Shown here: positions 40,401 through 57,715 of the stretch, in pieces
How the letters are laid out: each line of letters starts with the position of its first letter
Numbering within the stretch: the stretch's first letter is position 1
Source: Pterobdella sp. o SKG-2022
Taxonomy: Eukaryota > Annelida > Clitellata > Hirudinida > Piscicolidae
Reading direction: 5' to 3'
DNA length: 64,000 nt
NCBI GenBank assembly: GCA_964035795.1
Contig: OZ038320.1
Coordinates: 27,659,705-27,723,704, forward strand
Translations under genes and position numbers: made by a program
Notes under the pieces: model-generated
The model's input: the letters and a program-made list of their open reading frames with translations, nothing else
Database searches by the model: none
What the model was told of the DNA's origin: nothing

Positions 40401-41430
40401 AAACAAGAGCCCTTTATTAAATATATTACTACAACAACCAACTCATTAGCATTCGAGCCGCCACTAAAATAAAAGACCTAGAACCACTCTAGCTTTAATA
40501 ATTGATAGGAATTAATGAAATTGGACATCCAGAGTTTCTTCATAACGGTAAGAAGACACGGCAGTCTTTAATAGAACATCCATTCCTAGCTTGGGGCTCT
40601 TATGTTTTTAAGCCTTTATATCTTACATTAGGATTTCTGTATTATTGGTAGGTATTATTAGTAGGTGTTGTTGATAGTGTTGTAGTATGTATTTCATTGT
40701 TGATGAGTTTTAACTGTTGTGTTGTGTTGTTGGTAGATGGATTAATATCAATCCTATTAGTTCTATTCTAATATTGTTTCAGTTGATGTGAGGCTGTTTT
40801 GTAGCTTAGAGATGTCTTTTTATTGATAAACCTATTGGTGAATCTATGTCTTGTTGGTATAATGCTGTTTAAGCTTAATATTCTGTTATATTTTATGTTA
40901 AATTTACTGTATAAACTAGATTTCAATACATTATTGTATGTTACATGAAGTTCATGTGTTATGAAAGGTAATTTAACAAATTCACAAGTTTGTCAACTAC
41001 TCATAGACAGAGTGATTAGCGTTATAGGTCTTCAAAGGAGAATAATTTATACTGCCACAATAAAAATCCTTTGTTTTATTTAATACAAAGAAGCCAATGT
41101 TGTATTTTCGAGTAAGCAAATAACTTTGACGACTTTCACCTTGCGTTGTTATCAAATCTGATAAGAATTTGTTAACATCGTATGGTGATGGTGTTGGATG
41201 CGTGGATGGTGTGTGGATTTGACAGGGAAGTTAGGTTGTGAGATTATATTGTATGGTCTGTGTTGTTGTGTGATACTTTGGTTTTTTCGAATTGCATAAT
41301 ATTAAGTTCATAAAAAATAAGTCGATTTTTGAAAATAAAATTTTTAATTAATAAAATAATTTTATAAATATCTCAAAACTTTGAGTGATTTGGTACAAGA
41401 AATCAATATTGAGTGAAATTTAACATGTTT
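34421..41430. other. A+T-rich intergenic DNA, no gene seen
   Basis: This is 7 kb with long ATT/TTA-rich stretches (36,060-36,780) and no supported gene. Small frames at 37,785-38,561 have no recognisable domain. At 39,385-39,425 a TTAAATAAATAAAT string could be an old LINE 3' tail, but nothing upstream supports it. Confidence 0.55.
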
Positions 41431-41630
41431 NNNNNNNNNNNNNNNNNNNNNNNNNNNNNNNNNNNNNNNNNNNNNNNNNNNNNNNNNNNNNNNNNNNNNN
41501 NNNNNNNNNNNNNNNNNNNNNNNNNNNNNNNNNNNNNNNNNNNNNNNNNNNNNNNNNNNNNNNNNNNNNNNNNNNNNNNNNNNNNNNNNNNNNNNNNNNN
41601 NNNNNNNNNNNNNNNNNNNNNNNNNNNNNN
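41431..41630. other. Assembly gap (200 N)
   Basis: Exactly 200 unknown bases, a placeholder length. The true distance is not known, and open frames crossing it are meaningless. Confidence 1.
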
Positions 41631-42449
41631 TTAGAAAAATAATTAGAACAGTTAAACACACTTCCATAACGATACAACAACGAGTAGAACCACGTTGACA
41701 TCACTGCTTTAAAAGCGAACTTATTCGAAATCAAACTAAAAACGCTTTTGGAACGTCTCAAGATTTTGAGTTCTGTCTTTGAAAAGCACAAGAAGTTTGA
41801 TATAGGTAAGTGAAACGTTAATGGCCCTTTTTAATTCGCTAAGTACTGCCCTAGGGCTAATGCAAAAAAGATTGAATTTATAGTAAAAATCTTAATTGAA
41901 ATCTCCCCTAAAATTTGATTAAGAACAGATTTTCATAGAGTATAAAAAAGGAAACATTTGATCAAATTGAATAAAAACAGTTCGAAAATTTATATTTATA
42001 GTTCTGTACTCCACCATTGTTTATAAAGATGAGTGTGATGTTGGAAATGATTCTCTTACGAATGTTTGTGAGATTATTGCCACGTCACATTGTAGTATTA
42101 AAGACACTTGAACAAAACGAAATAATGATTCAACTACTAAGTATTGTTACTCATATAGTGTGAAACCATGCATTTAAAAAAGATGTCTATAATGCTTTTT
42201 ACATTAATACTATCTTAATATTGTGTATTCTACTATAACCCTAAGGTTAATATTATGAAATTAATGTTAAACCATAACAGTATGTATAACACACCAAAAA
42301 GTTACGGATATTGTGATTCATTTAAAAAATCATTTTCAATACATTCAACCTACTCAATACGTAACCAATACATAATATAGCAGTGCCAATTATTGTGTCA
42401 AAACTCACATATATAATGCTTATGTTAAAGATTTGAAGACTAACTCTTG
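41631..42449. other. A+T-rich intergenic DNA
   Basis: No gene or repeat is recognised. Confidence 0.55.
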
Positions 42450-42547
42450 TAACATTAGAGATTAACTATTATAACATGAAAGATCAACTGTTATAACATA
42501 AGAGATTAACTATAACAACAAATAGATTTACTATCATAACATTTAGC
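42450..42547. repeat. 22-bp degenerate tandem repeat, about 4.5 copies
   Basis: Units begin TAACATTAGAGATTAACTAT (42,450), TAACATGAAAGATCAACTGT (42,472), TAACATAAGAGATTAACTAT (42,494) and CAACAAATAGATTTACTATC (42,516), then a partial TAACATTTAG. Spacing is 21-22 bases. Confidence 0.7.
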
Positions 42548-45500
42548 ATTTGATCCTACTTGTTCTTTCAATGATTATATGTTTGCTATAGTGTATATTA
42601 ACAAGAGTATTTCTCAATGTGGGGTTTACATTCTTTTGTATACTGTTTTTATCGTATGGAATAGCTACCGATTATGGGAATGAGCTTGATTATAAATTAA
42701 GTTCTATATATTAATTAATGTGTATTTAAGTATCTAGATTATTTATTTATATAATCCAGTGTAGAAAAATAAACTCCGTTAATTTTAATATACAAGCGCT
42801 CCTATTACGAGAGTTAGTGAATTCATCGAATGAATGGTAAAAATGTTAGTTTTTATGGCTTTGAACCTGACTAAATTAGCTCGATTCCATCTCGCAGACC
42901 GCACAAATCACAGTCTAGTTTTGATTATTTTTATTCATGAAAATAATTGTTGAAATGTACTATCCTATATTGAATTAAATAAAACTGTTGCGGTGAAATT
43001 AATAGAATTATTTAATCACCATGTGTTTAGAGGTCTGAAGGAAACTTGGAAAATATTTGAAGTACCGTTATTTATTCTATGAAAATTCGATATTTGGAAA
43101 GAAAAAAAAAAGAATGTGAATGAATGCATTGAATGACTTTGTCTTAGCAAGTACAAAATATTTTTCAACATTGAAAAAGTACGCCGATACAAAGGTAGAT
43201 TTATGCGAATTATATCTTATAACTAGGTAGATAGCTTCAACTATTTTTACATTAAAAGCACTCAAAAGCAAAGAGAAATAATGAACGCTTATTAAAATGC
43301 TAAAAATGTATGTGTAATATGAAATATAGAAAAGATCAAGGGGTAGTTGTATTGCTTAGATGCAAGACCCCATGTGAAAGTTTAGCTTTGGATTGCTATC
43401 CAAGTTTCATTCAAGAACACACTACCTGTTAAAATTTAATTCATGGAGGATTTTAAATCTAACAGAAAAACTTGAAAGTCATTAAAAAAAAAAATTTTAA
43501 AACTACAAAACGAAAAGCTTAACATTCAAAAGACCTTTAATTAAAATTTTTGAAAAAATAAACGAAAAAACCCTCAAAAACCACTGTGCAAAACAAAATT
43601 TTAAAAAAACTAAGAAGTTCATTTTGATGTTATAAAACATATGTTGCAGAGAAATGTTGAAATGCACTCAGAATCAAATCTTCAGATGGGGTGGTGGGTA
43701 ATTAAGAAAGAAAATAAAGGATGCATTCACTGTTTTTGCCTTCGTTTTTAATTAGTTTTTCTTTTTTTCTGTTTCTTAACTAGTTTTTACTTCCAAGATT
43801 TTTTTTTTTTTTTCAGTTATCTTTTTTTATTTACGTTTTTTGGTATAAAATATTCACAAGGTGTTAAGGCTTTGTAATATAGATGAATTATGATGTTTTT
43901 TGTTTATTCAATTTAGATACCAGGGAACAAATTGTTCATGATGAGGTTGGACCTATCGCAAATGATACTTTAGTCCATGAAAATATAATATAATATCTAA
44001 TAAATACTCTCACTTAAAACAAAATGAAAAATAAAAATATATAAGTTCTTTGAAATAAATATTAAATTAATTGGGCCCAACAAAAACCGTTTATTTAAGC
44101 AAGAGCTGTTTGATATTAAAATAACAACTGTTGAAGTTGCATTGAAAAGTACTTCTCTCAATTGAACTCAACGGATATTTCTAATTATCTATGCATAGAT
44201 GCCTTTTAAAACGTTCAAAAATCCCTGTTTACTCTGCTTAAGGCCTACGCACTGAGACTTCAAAAATAACATTACCTCAGCACTATATAAGCGCAAACGA
44301 TGTCATTTTAGACAAGATACGCCAAAAATTCGTGCAAAAAAGTTCAGTTTTTAAAATCGAAAATTCTAAATGATGAAAAATGAAAGTCGGGCTTTAAAAT
44401 AGTGCGTGGAATAACGGAAAACGATTGGCGTAAGATAAAGAAAAAAGATATAAATCATACTAGGAAAAAAGTATTAGTCAATAATGGAAGCATTCCAGCT
44501 GCAATGAACATGACTCAAGTGATATTGCCAGATTTAAACTTAAAGAATGCTCATCTGAAACAATCGCACCATATGTCTCCGAAACGTTATATCCTGGTGT
44601 AAATATTTTTGTGATATCTGAAAGCATGATAAGACGTCAAGGTTAATAATGATAAAAGAGCCCCAGTATGTATTATGAAGAGGATTTAACTGTTATCAAA
44701 ACATTTGTTTTTAAGCTTTGATAATGAAGCAAAAACTTACATTAGACTTTGATAAAAACGATTTGAAATTAAAAAAAAAATGATTTAAACTTAAAAATAA
44801 AACTTGGAAAATCTTTTTTGATGTGGAGAAAACTTTAAAAAATTTCACATATGTTACATAATCATAGACAATATTTCATTCAATGAAGGTTATAAACACA
44901 AAATCTCTATCAATCAACAATGCCGAGTAAACTACAGCAATTTGAGGCATATCAGCCGTATAACAAAACATTAGCTAAATAACATTTATTTTTTGATAAT
45001 ACTGAAAACTATTGTAAGGGTAAGTGATGATAAGCTTCGAGCTAAATGATATGGCTTGGTGTAAGTGTAGGGTAGAAGATATATTGAAACGCTATCCTAC
45101 GTATCAGCTTACAAACTGCCATCAATTTATCATTCAACTCTACGCCTTCAAAGTATAAGTGTTTAAAAAGTCATTAAATATATGAAGTTTGAAGTTTCTG
45201 TTTGTTTAGTTTTATGTTTCGTTAGAGATGGAAAAGGATTTTGAAAAACAGGGAATGAAATCTTGGCAGAGAAGTTATAGGAAGTTATAGATAAAAATAC
45301 AAATTCAAGAAATTATTACAACACATTGTTAACTGTGATTATGTCTAAAGACGAAAATTAATGTTATATATGAATTCAAGGATGAAAGTAATGAAGAATG
45401 TGAGTTAATATAATAAACACTAAAGAATCATATTTCATTGAAAAATAATTGACAAATGGCAGGGGAGAGGTAAAATTATTAAGGGACCTAGCAAGTGTTT

Positions 45501-45682
45501 TAAACAAAAATTCAGTATTTTTTGGTGATCTAAACTGAACAATGATTTTGAAATTTCAATGATAATTTAAATTGAATAACATTTCATTAACATTATTTGA
45601 TTATGAACCTAGTGGTACTGAATATTGAAAAATACCTATCTAATATAACTCCATTAAAGTATATAAAAAAATGAGTTTCATT
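42548..45682. other. A+T-rich intergenic DNA, no gene seen
   Basis: A 66-residue frame at 44,402-44,602 has no recognisable domain and no splice-consistent partner. Nothing else is seen. Confidence 0.55.
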
Positions 45683-45882
45683 TTTTTTATTATGATGTTA
45701 TTATTTTTACTATGATATTATTGTTTTTATTATGATATTATTTTTTTTATTATGATATTATTATTCTTATTATGATATTATTATTGTTATTATGATATTA
45801 TTATTGTTATTATGATATTATTATTGTTATTATGATATTATTATTTTTATTATGATATTATTATTCTTATTATGATATTATT
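45683..45882. repeat. 20-bp tandem repeat, about 10 copies
   Basis: The unit is TTATTATGATATTATTATTG with one variable position (G, C or T). The period is exactly 20 bases over most of the array. The first units are the most diverged, and the central ones are identical. Confidence 0.9.
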
Positions 45883-46090
45883 GAATGCGAGAATAAATAA
45901 GCCCCATATAATTGTATCGTAATATTGACGAAGTTTTAGTATTGGGGTTTCTATTGCAAATAGCTCTTAGTAGAAACAACCTTTATTATAATGATGGGAG
46001 TTGTGTTTCCTATTATTATTGCTAAAACATTGAATTTTGGAAAAGTTTTTTTGTTATAATAGTTATTATTTTTACTCTTATTACTAAAAT
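45883..46090. other. Spacer between two T/A repeat arrays
   Basis: Ordinary A+T-rich DNA with no feature seen. Confidence 0.5.
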
Positions 46091-46321
<231 letters not shown>

Positions 46322-48634
46322 TTTATTACTGAAGTTTAAACGTATGAAATCATAGGAGTTTTGGCACCGATTCGCTAAGTGATTTGGTGATCATAAATAA
46401 AGAAATAATTAGTTTGCACTATAAAGATAAATTTGAACTTAAATTCAGCATAATGAATTGATTATAAACTGAATTAACTCTCGTTTGACGATACTTCCAA
46501 TAAATTTTATACAGGACATTCTAAATAAGGAATAACAATAATAATAAATATCAAACAAAATTGAGAATAATAGAAACAGTTAAATAAAATTTTTGCTTTT
46601 TCATTAACTTTATCTATTCATTAATCAATAACTATTGAGCAGAAAAATGTATTTTTTCATATATCAAATTGATGGAAACTTGTTTTATAGATTAAAAAAC
46701 CTAAGAAATAAAGTGTATGTGTTACAGTAATATAATGAGAACTTGAAAATGATTCAGATTAGAGAAACACATAGGTTTATAAAATTTCGTTTGTTCATAA
46801 CGTGATGGGGGGACTATTAAAAAAATCTACAAGTCTTTGAAGACTATGTTTTAAATAGAGTAATTTAACCTAGAGCGTGTTTTGATAATGTATGTAAAAT
46901 AGATACATTAATTTAACAAAGTTTTTTTAAGATGTTTATAAATTCATTTTTTAATTGTAATAATAATTTAAAAATGAATTTCTATTTTGAAAATTTAAAC
47001 TACTCTTTGCATATTTCACTTACTAAAAATTAAATACTTTGTTCTGGCTTGAAGTTTCAGCACGCCGTTGAAGTAGAAAAAAGTGGTTTTAATACTATGG
47101 GTTGTATTAGGTGTTTGGAGATCAGAATTTCAAATCATTTTTTTCATATTCAAAATGATTACATGTTATTATGGAATTAATTTTTAACCTATAATACCCT
47201 TCAGCAATTAAAAGTTATATTTACTACCAGAAATTACTGCAGAAAATGTTTTTCGACCGATGAAATAACGTGTTTTTGCTTCCATAAAATTATCATTTTA
47301 ATAGTCATTTAAACTTTTTCCGTCATTTGGTGTTCATTTTCTAATTTTAAATTTTGCTCATCAGGCTGAAATATCTTTTATTTTTGACACTCACTAGCCA
47401 ATAGTTAACTTGACTACTTTTTGAAATCTTCAAATTTTTCAACCGCTTTCAACAAAGCATTCAAATATATTTTCAGTTTCAATACTTATCAAAAAAGTTT
47501 ATTGCAATAAGAAGGTAGATGCCAGAACATACAGAAGAGAGCCATCGAAATCTCAATGAAATACAATACAATTACTAAGATTAATATGGCATTAACTTCA
47601 AGAGTTTCAAGACCTCAACTGGGCTTCTATTTATTTTAAACAAGTAATTTAAGTTTTCAGGTAATACTTACCTTTAATTATGTTTCTTCATTGATTTTTA
47701 TATAAAATAAATTCGCGTCTTTTCTTTCATTTCATTGTATTCTTTTGGTTGTTAGGAAATCAAAGATTCTATTATTTCAGAGAATAATGAATTTTAATCG
47801 ATATATAAGGTAAAAATACCACACAAAACTTAAAAATTTGTGTTATATATTATTTCATGAAAGCTTTTTGATGCTTTATATTGATAATTTTCAATGCTGA
47901 GGCAGACGCTTAGTTTTTTAACCAAGTAATTTTTTTCTCAAATAGCCCTATGTACTAGAACATATATATGCGACTTTTAATAAAGATTCAACAAAGGCTA
48001 GTTAGATTCATGGTTCAAAAGGGTAATAAGGGTTAATTGTATCAACTTTGATTGAAACATTGAGTTTAGTTCTTATTCAACATTTTGACAGTAGTGTACG
48101 TTTTACCTTTGGTAAATAACTCGGTTACAATGGGCTGTATATATTATGTAAAATGTGCTTTTGGGAAAAAGTGATTATGCGTAAAACAAACAAAAAAAAT
48201 CATAACTAACGTTGTTTATGGCTATAAATAAAAAGATAAAATACTAAATAAATAAACAAATTAGTTTATAAATGAACAATCGAAGCAATAAAAAAATAAA
48301 AAAGAATAAATAAATAAAAATTAAAAAAAATGAAATGAGAATTGAAAGGAAAAAAGAATCAAATATTGAGAAATATTTTCCAAATTAGAAAATAAACGAA
48401 TAAATATATTTATGCTTTTGCTTTACTGTTTTTGATTTCTTAAATGATATTTAGGTTGTCAAAACGATATTGATTCGCTGAACTAAAAATTAAAAAAACC
48501 ATGCAAAAAACTTAAATAAGATTTTGACTATGAAAAATAATTTAAATGCAAAAATGTGGCAAAGAAAGATCTTAGTATTAAAAATAATCTTTGAAAATAT
48601 AAGTAATATTGTTGTGGATGATTTTCCCTTAAGT
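46322..48634. other. A+T-rich intergenic DNA, no gene seen
   Basis: No conserved motif, RNA gene or mobile element was recognised. Confidence 0.55.
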
Positions 48635-51660
<3,026 letters not shown>

Positions 51661-51713
51661 AAAAAAATGTTTTCTTTTATTTCACTTCTTCAGAATAACT
51701 GGTATTGATAGAT

Positions 51714-51719
51714 TTTATT
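51714..51719 (-). terminator. Candidate NOL8 polyadenylation signal
   Basis: AATAAA on the minus strand lies about 157 bases beyond the NOL8 stop codon. A second AATAAA at 51,676-51,681 is an alternative. Confidence 0.45.
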
Positions 51720-51875
51720 TTCTGTTTTTCGAAGGCTTTGAGTAATACAATGGCAGATACACGACTTTTAATTTAACACCAATATTATTTTTAGCATGGT
51801 TTCAGTAATTCATTTTCAGTCAAAACAAAATAAATAATTAAAAGTAATAAATTTGAAATCAACCATAAAAAATAA

Positions 51876-52606
51876 TCAGAATTTTTTATCATTTTTTTTC
51901 CATGATCGTTGAATCTGTCTGAAGCGGGCACTTTTACTCTTTCTCATCTTTTCTACCGCCTTCCCATCTTCCTTCACTCCTCTGTATCGCCTCATTCTAC
52001 GTTTGTATGACTGGTGGCGGGTGTGGTGAAGGATTGGTGAGATGGTGGGTGGAGTCGTTAGAGTGTTTAGAGATAGGTAAGAACTATGCTGAATGCTGAG
52101 TTTTCAACCAGCCAATGTTTTTTAACTCAATATTTTTTACGGCGATTTAGCGCGACATATTCTGAAGAAAATCTATATGAAAATTATTTAAAGCGATCAT
52201 ACGATAATGAAAAAATACAAAATTATTATATAAATATTCACCGAGCCGATTTCTTACAAAGCCAGCAAACACAGCGCATTTGAATTTAATTTCATTTTTC
52301 TAGCGCATTTTAAAACTAATTGATTAGTTATACATTAGAATAATACTGTAAAAGTTTCAAACACAAACGGATAAAAACACGCTAAAAACAGATTTTAATG
52401 ATTAATAGACTGACTTCAATCAAAAACACATACCTCTACGAAATAAGGTCGCTTTTCAAGCCATTTGCTGCGTAAAACATCCTCATCTTTTTCTTCCCGT
52501 TCGAAAGGGTTCTCTGATCAAGTTTTATGAGTAAATCTTGTGACAGAAATAAATGATAACGTGGTACAAATTATGATGTATATGTGGTACTGCTACTGCT
52601 ACTAAA

Positions 52607-52701
<95 letters not shown>

Positions 52702-55700
52702 AAGGATAAGAGCTATTACTATTAAAAACACTACTACTACAAACACAGAAAATCTTACTAGTACTATGTATAACGCTACTACTATTAAAACTATCAAAAA
52801 TAATAGATTGAAAACCAAACTTACCATCCAGTCTGCTGTCATCATCAGTGAAGAAAAACTTGCCTTTTAAACTGGGGTGATATTTATATATTTGAAAATC
52901 AACGTTAACTTTCAGTATCTTTATATATATCCCTAAAGAGGTTGTGTAGAAACAAAACTCACAGGCTGGTTTTATTCTTCCTTTTGACTGGAGCAAAAGG
53001 ATCTGTACTCTCGCCCGCACTACCATTACCACTTTCACTACTTCCATCCTCATCCTCCTCCTCCTCCTCCTCTTCTTCTTCAATATACTCATCTAATTTT
53101 GCTTTTTTCACCACTGAGAATGGATTTGAAGTTTGTTATTACATGAGTGAAATACCAGGGCTTTACAAAATAGTATTCGAAGCAAGACGCCTATAAAAAA
53201 TCATAAATTTTTATTACTACTAATACTGTTACTATCACCACCATTACTACTACTACCGATGCTACTACCCTTACTAATACTACTACTTATAATAATAACA
53301 ACAATAATGAACTACCAGGCTGTTCATCCACTATGGAAGACAGAGTAAAGGGGGTGTGAGCATTGAAGGACTCTGTGAAGCCATCAGAGATCTGCACGTA
53401 CTTCCTTGAGACACCTTTCTTAGATTCATCTTGCTTCTTTGATGTACTAGCACCTTTTAATGCTTCTTTTTTTTCTTCTGTTTTTCTTTTTTTAATTCTT
53501 GAGGGTGTATTGATTGGTTGGGTGTTTTGATGTGGTTAATTGTTGAAAAAATAAATACGGCAATTTTGTTAGTAAAAATTGTAGTCTTTATAAAAAAAAA
53601 GAAATAAAAGTATATTGGTTAAAGGGAAAGAATATATTAAAAATAAAAATTCAGCATTAAGTCAGTATCAAAATTTATTAATGATAAAAATAAAAATTCA
53701 GTGAATATTAAAATATATTTCTACTTGGGTTCAAAATTTTTTTCCTCCTCATCTTCTTCATCTTCCTCTTCATTACCCTTCTCAAACCTGGAGTCCTCAG
53801 CTTTAGCAGGGTCGTATCTCCATTCAGACATGCGACTACACAGACAAGATTAAAATTTCATTTAAATCTTTTGATTACAATTGATAGAATGCTAAACAAA
53901 TCATAATCCAACCAACCAACTACATCCCATCAAACAAGTAAATTGATCTCAAAACAGCTACTAACCAACCTATCATCACTCACAAATAACCACCCACCCA
54001 ATAAAACCAATGATCACACACCACTCACAATACAGGGTTTTTTTTCTCCTCCTTCAACTTGACCACGCCCCTCAATATTTTCATGTTTCTCTCCTTTTCC
54101 GCCTCCATGTTCTCCTCTGCATGGTTGGGTGTCAGATTTATTAGGGTTTCTTGCGCAGTAATGACGTTGGAAATAATATATTTTATTATTTGATTGAAGA
54201 TACTTATATACATGTTTGTAAGATCCACCCATATCCAAGCCAAAAAGACTGGCTTGAAAGGATGATGATGATGATTGACTGACAAATAGCAAAACATTAT
54301 CATTAGCAGAGGGCGTTTTATGCATCCTTATATCAAACCCGTTTGAATTGAAATCTTCAATAATACAAAATTTTAAAAAATTCACCATCACTATTATTAT
54401 ATTTCTGCTTTTTATTGGTGGTGGCATCATCGTCTTCTTCATCATCTTCATCGGCAAACCTTTCATCCAGCTTGAACCTCGCATCATTATACTTCATTTG
54501 CATCTCAAACAGCTGGTGATGTGGTGTGAAGAGTTGATGATTGCATATGATGTTGATTTTAACATGAATCGGAAAGATTAATAATAAATATCTGAACACC
54601 TTTAAGTTATATTTTTATCATTATACAAACATCATAATCTTCTTTAGCCAAAGTAAATACTGAGAGTTATTTGAACATAAATAATTTGCAGTGCCATTAT
54701 ATAAATTTTCATCCTTATCATTGTGAAGAATGAATTGAAATATGAGAATAATATTTGCGAACAATATATGAAAAATCTAATTTCAAAACAACCAAACAAA
54801 AATAGGCTTATATTAAGCTTGATGAAATTTAGCAGCTTATCTATTACTAAAAAACCCAAACAATAATAATAATAAGACCTTTTCACCAGATTTCCCTTTA
54901 AAGTGCTTCTTTACTTGGAACCTTCCAGCATCATCATCACCACTATCATCATCTTTGTCTTCATCATCAAACAGTGGAATTTTCTGTATGAATAGATCAA
55001 AACTATGTTATTATTTTACATTATTATTATTATTTCATCTTTTATACTTATTATTTTATCATTCATGAAACCTCACCTTTTCTTTATCACTATCACTTTT
55101 TTCATCTTCTTCTTCAGCCTCATCCTCATCCTCTGAATTATACACGACCTTCTTGTTAACAGTTGACCCTGACTGAAGAACATCATTATCAATCAAGAAC
55201 AATTCAGTAACAGTAAAATAAAACAAAATAGTTTATATGCCCAAAAATTTTTGATTTACTGTAAAACCAACATCAGAATTACAAACTAAAATTAATTACG
55301 GAAGAAATGAAGGCAAAAAACACACATACATACCAATGATTGTTTAAGTATGTTAGCTTGTTGTTGAAGGAGTGCTTGCTTTTGTTTTATGCTTTCCATG
55401 CGAGTGTTGTTCGATTGTTGCTGTTTTGTGTTCTAGAATGTTGGTAGTAAAAGTAGATTTATTCATCATATGCAAACAAACGAACAAACAACCAAAAAAA
55501 TAATGAATGTTATTATAGTAGCATCCAACTGATTAAGTCTTCAAGACCACTTTAAAAAATATTTATATCTTAAGTGCAATGTAATGCATTACAAAGTATG
55601 GGTTATAATTAATATATAAATAGAGAACCACGTAGATTTCTTAATGGATAAACAGTTAGATAGATATTTGAATAAAAAAATGAATAGATGGGCAAATAGA

Positions 55701-56659
55701 TGAAGGTAGCTATTCATCAAAAAATAATTACCTTTCCAGTATTATAAACACTTGAAGATAGAATTTTTTCTGTGTCATTTATGTAGTTTTTGAATTCAAA
55801 TTTTTTATTTTTTTGTATATTATTATCAGAATTATTTTTTATTTTTGTATGATGAGTGATATCAGTTTTTTGAGGTGGCCATTCTTGGACTATTGATGAT
55901 TTTTTTGAGTCTAATCTTTCTCTATTAAGCCTGGGAAGAGAATTGGATATAATTTATGATAACAGAATAATTAAAATTATTTTTTAAAAATTAAGTGAAA
56001 CACACCTATCTAGAAAGCTTTCCTTTGCCAGTTGTAGCTTGAGGACACCACCCTTCCATTCCTCATTATTGAGACTTGAAATACCTGTATTTTTGGTGTT
56101 ATTCATGTAAACCATTTATAATAGGTTAATTTCATTGAAATATTGTATAACTGAAAGTTTTAATTCAAAATTGATTCTGAAGAATTATTCTTTTTTATGT
56201 ACAGCAGTACAATCTAATTGGATTAAGAAGAATATGATGATCAACTTGAAGGACTAACATTTGTTGATATTTTCTGGTGAAGAACTGAGATTGAGGAAAG
56301 CAAATACATTCATGGAATCATCTAAGAAAATTTATTATAAGTTTTAATTAGACCCAACTAAATTATAAAATAATACAAAGCTTTTTGTAAGTTGAACACA
56401 CATTTTGAAAAATACTTAGTACAACTTACGAAAAACATTGTAATAATTAGTTAATAAAAGTTTTTTAATCGAATTGTTTTAATTGGATACTTAGATATTA
56501 AAATTGTAATGAAAATGAATTACCGGTAATATTCTTTTTCTTGTGGATGTCAACTTGACCAACAACTCCAAATTTTTTGAATTTTTTTGTTAATGCTTCG
56601 GTTGTAACATATTCACTTAAACCACCAATGTAAAGCCTTTTATTTGTTTCTAGAGACAT
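51876..56659 (-). CDS. NOL8 orthologue (nucleolar RRM protein), 15 exons, 558 residues
   Basis: Exons: 56659-56524, 56321-56259, 56084-56006, 55930-55732, 55432-55334, 55172-55077, 54983-54879, 54512-54386, 54116-54029, 53835-53725, 53497-53316, 53092-52963, 52871-52825, 52513-52434, 52010-51876. All junctions are GT-AG and phases stay consistent to TGA. Residues 6-90 form an RRM: RNP2-like RLYIGGL (8-14), RNP1-like NVFAFLNL (50-57), then NKCISSLNNEEWKGG and LQLAKESFLDR, the block that continues the RRM in vertebrate NOL8. The middle and C-terminus keep other NOL8 blocks: KIPLFDDED...RFQVKKHFKGKSGEK, RFKLDERFADED, WRYDPAKAED, KFFFTDDDSRLDG and a basic tail (YKRRMRRYRG). NOL8 acts in the nucleolus in rRNA processing and large-subunit assembly. 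At 558 residues it is about half the human length, with acidic low-complexity linkers. The start is the Met just before the RRM. Confidence 0.9.
52607..52701. repeat. (TAC)n microsatellite in a NOL8 intron
   Basis: About 95 bases of near-pure ACT/TAC repeat lie inside the intron between NOL8 exons 13 and 14. Poly-Ser and poly-Val frames across it are shadows. Looser TAC repeats recur in the adjacent intron at 53,210-53,290. Confidence 0.95.
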
Positions 56660-57004
56660 TACAATTACTCAATATATATGTACAAACTAAGCATCAAAAT
56701 ATATTTACTATATAAAATAAAAATACAACTAGAAATCAAAAACTACACAATAAAGTTTTGTCTACAATTATTCCAATATAATTTTTCAGATCCCACATTT
56801 AGTTTTATATAATATCGCACCAAAGTATAACAATTCGGTATCAGTGAAAAAATAAGTTGAAATAATTAAAAATTTCATGGTACTTTAGTATAAATTCTGA
56901 ATTTTTTCAAATTTATGAAATATATTTTTTTCATAGTTTGGAAAAAATACCAAAAATTGACACTAAATTTAATTATAAAACTTCTCAACTTTGAAGTTTT
57001 TGCA

Positions 57005-57715
57005 GTGGTATCACACAGATACACAACCAGAGTCAAAACAAAAATAGGATCTTCTAAAGGAGATGGACTCAGTCCCATTCTTTTCGTGGTATACTTGGAA
57101 GCGGCTGTCGGAGAAGCTCGAGCTCAGCTCAAAAACGAAATCATACTTGAAATGATCTACGCAGAAAAAAACGACCTCATAGTTGAAAACGACAAAGCCG
57201 TTAAATCATGTATCAGTAAAATAAATAAAACTTTTCAGAAATGGAACCTTAGATGAAACCTGTCTAAAACAGAAATCACCAGTCTCGAAAGAAGCAAAGA
57301 TGAATCGTGGAAACTCATGAAAAAACTTGGCTTTTTGCTAGGAGATGGCAAAGATAGTAAAAGAAGACAGACACTCTCTATAAGCCAACATGCGGCTAAA
57401 CTACGGTGGAGTCTGTGAGGTCACATTCTAAGATCGGATAAAAACTTGCCAGCCAGAAAAGCAATAGAGATATATTTCGAAATATCGAAACAAAATACCC
57501 TGGCTTTAGAGGAAGACCTCGTATAACACTACCTTTCTTATCAGAAAACCTAAAAAGAGCCGAAACAATTGCTTCACGTGTAAACCTCAAAATACCACTA
57601 AAGCTATCTACTATAGACGATTTAACTGAACTTCGCAAGATAGCAGAAGAGAGAAAACAATGGAAACTTTTCGTTGAAACAATTAACCTCAACTATTCCT
57701 TCCAACAATAATCCC
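57005..57715 (+). mobile_element. Dead reverse transcriptase fragment between NOL8 and the bHLH gene
   Basis: The plus-strand frame reads KIGSSKGDGLSPILFVVYLE (the QGDxLSPxLF motif B region), then MIYAEKNDLIVEN where YADD is expected. This is followed after a stop by NLSKTEITSLERSKDESWKL and KKLGFLLGDGKDSKRR. The C-terminal part continues with LRWSL-GHILRSDKNLPARKA. After a frameshift it reads FRGRPRITLPFL and LRKIAEERKQWKLF, matching the usual C-terminal end of this type of non-LTR element. Loss of the catalytic Asp pair and at least three disablements show that it is inactive. Only the 3' third is present, consistent with 5' truncation on insertion. Confidence 0.8.

Noticed and set aside
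52571..53092. 173-residue minus-strand frame with a poly-Ser run
   Set aside because: It crosses NOL8 exons 12 and 13 in the wrong frame and reads the intronic TAC repeat. The in-phase exons explain the coding signal.
54014..54487. 157-residue minus-strand open frame
   Set aside because: It spans NOL8 exons 8 and 9 and the intron between in another frame. The spliced model keeps NOL8 blocks and correct phases.
57396..57692. 98-residue minus-strand open frame
   Set aside because: It is antisense to the C-terminal part of the dead reverse transcriptase.
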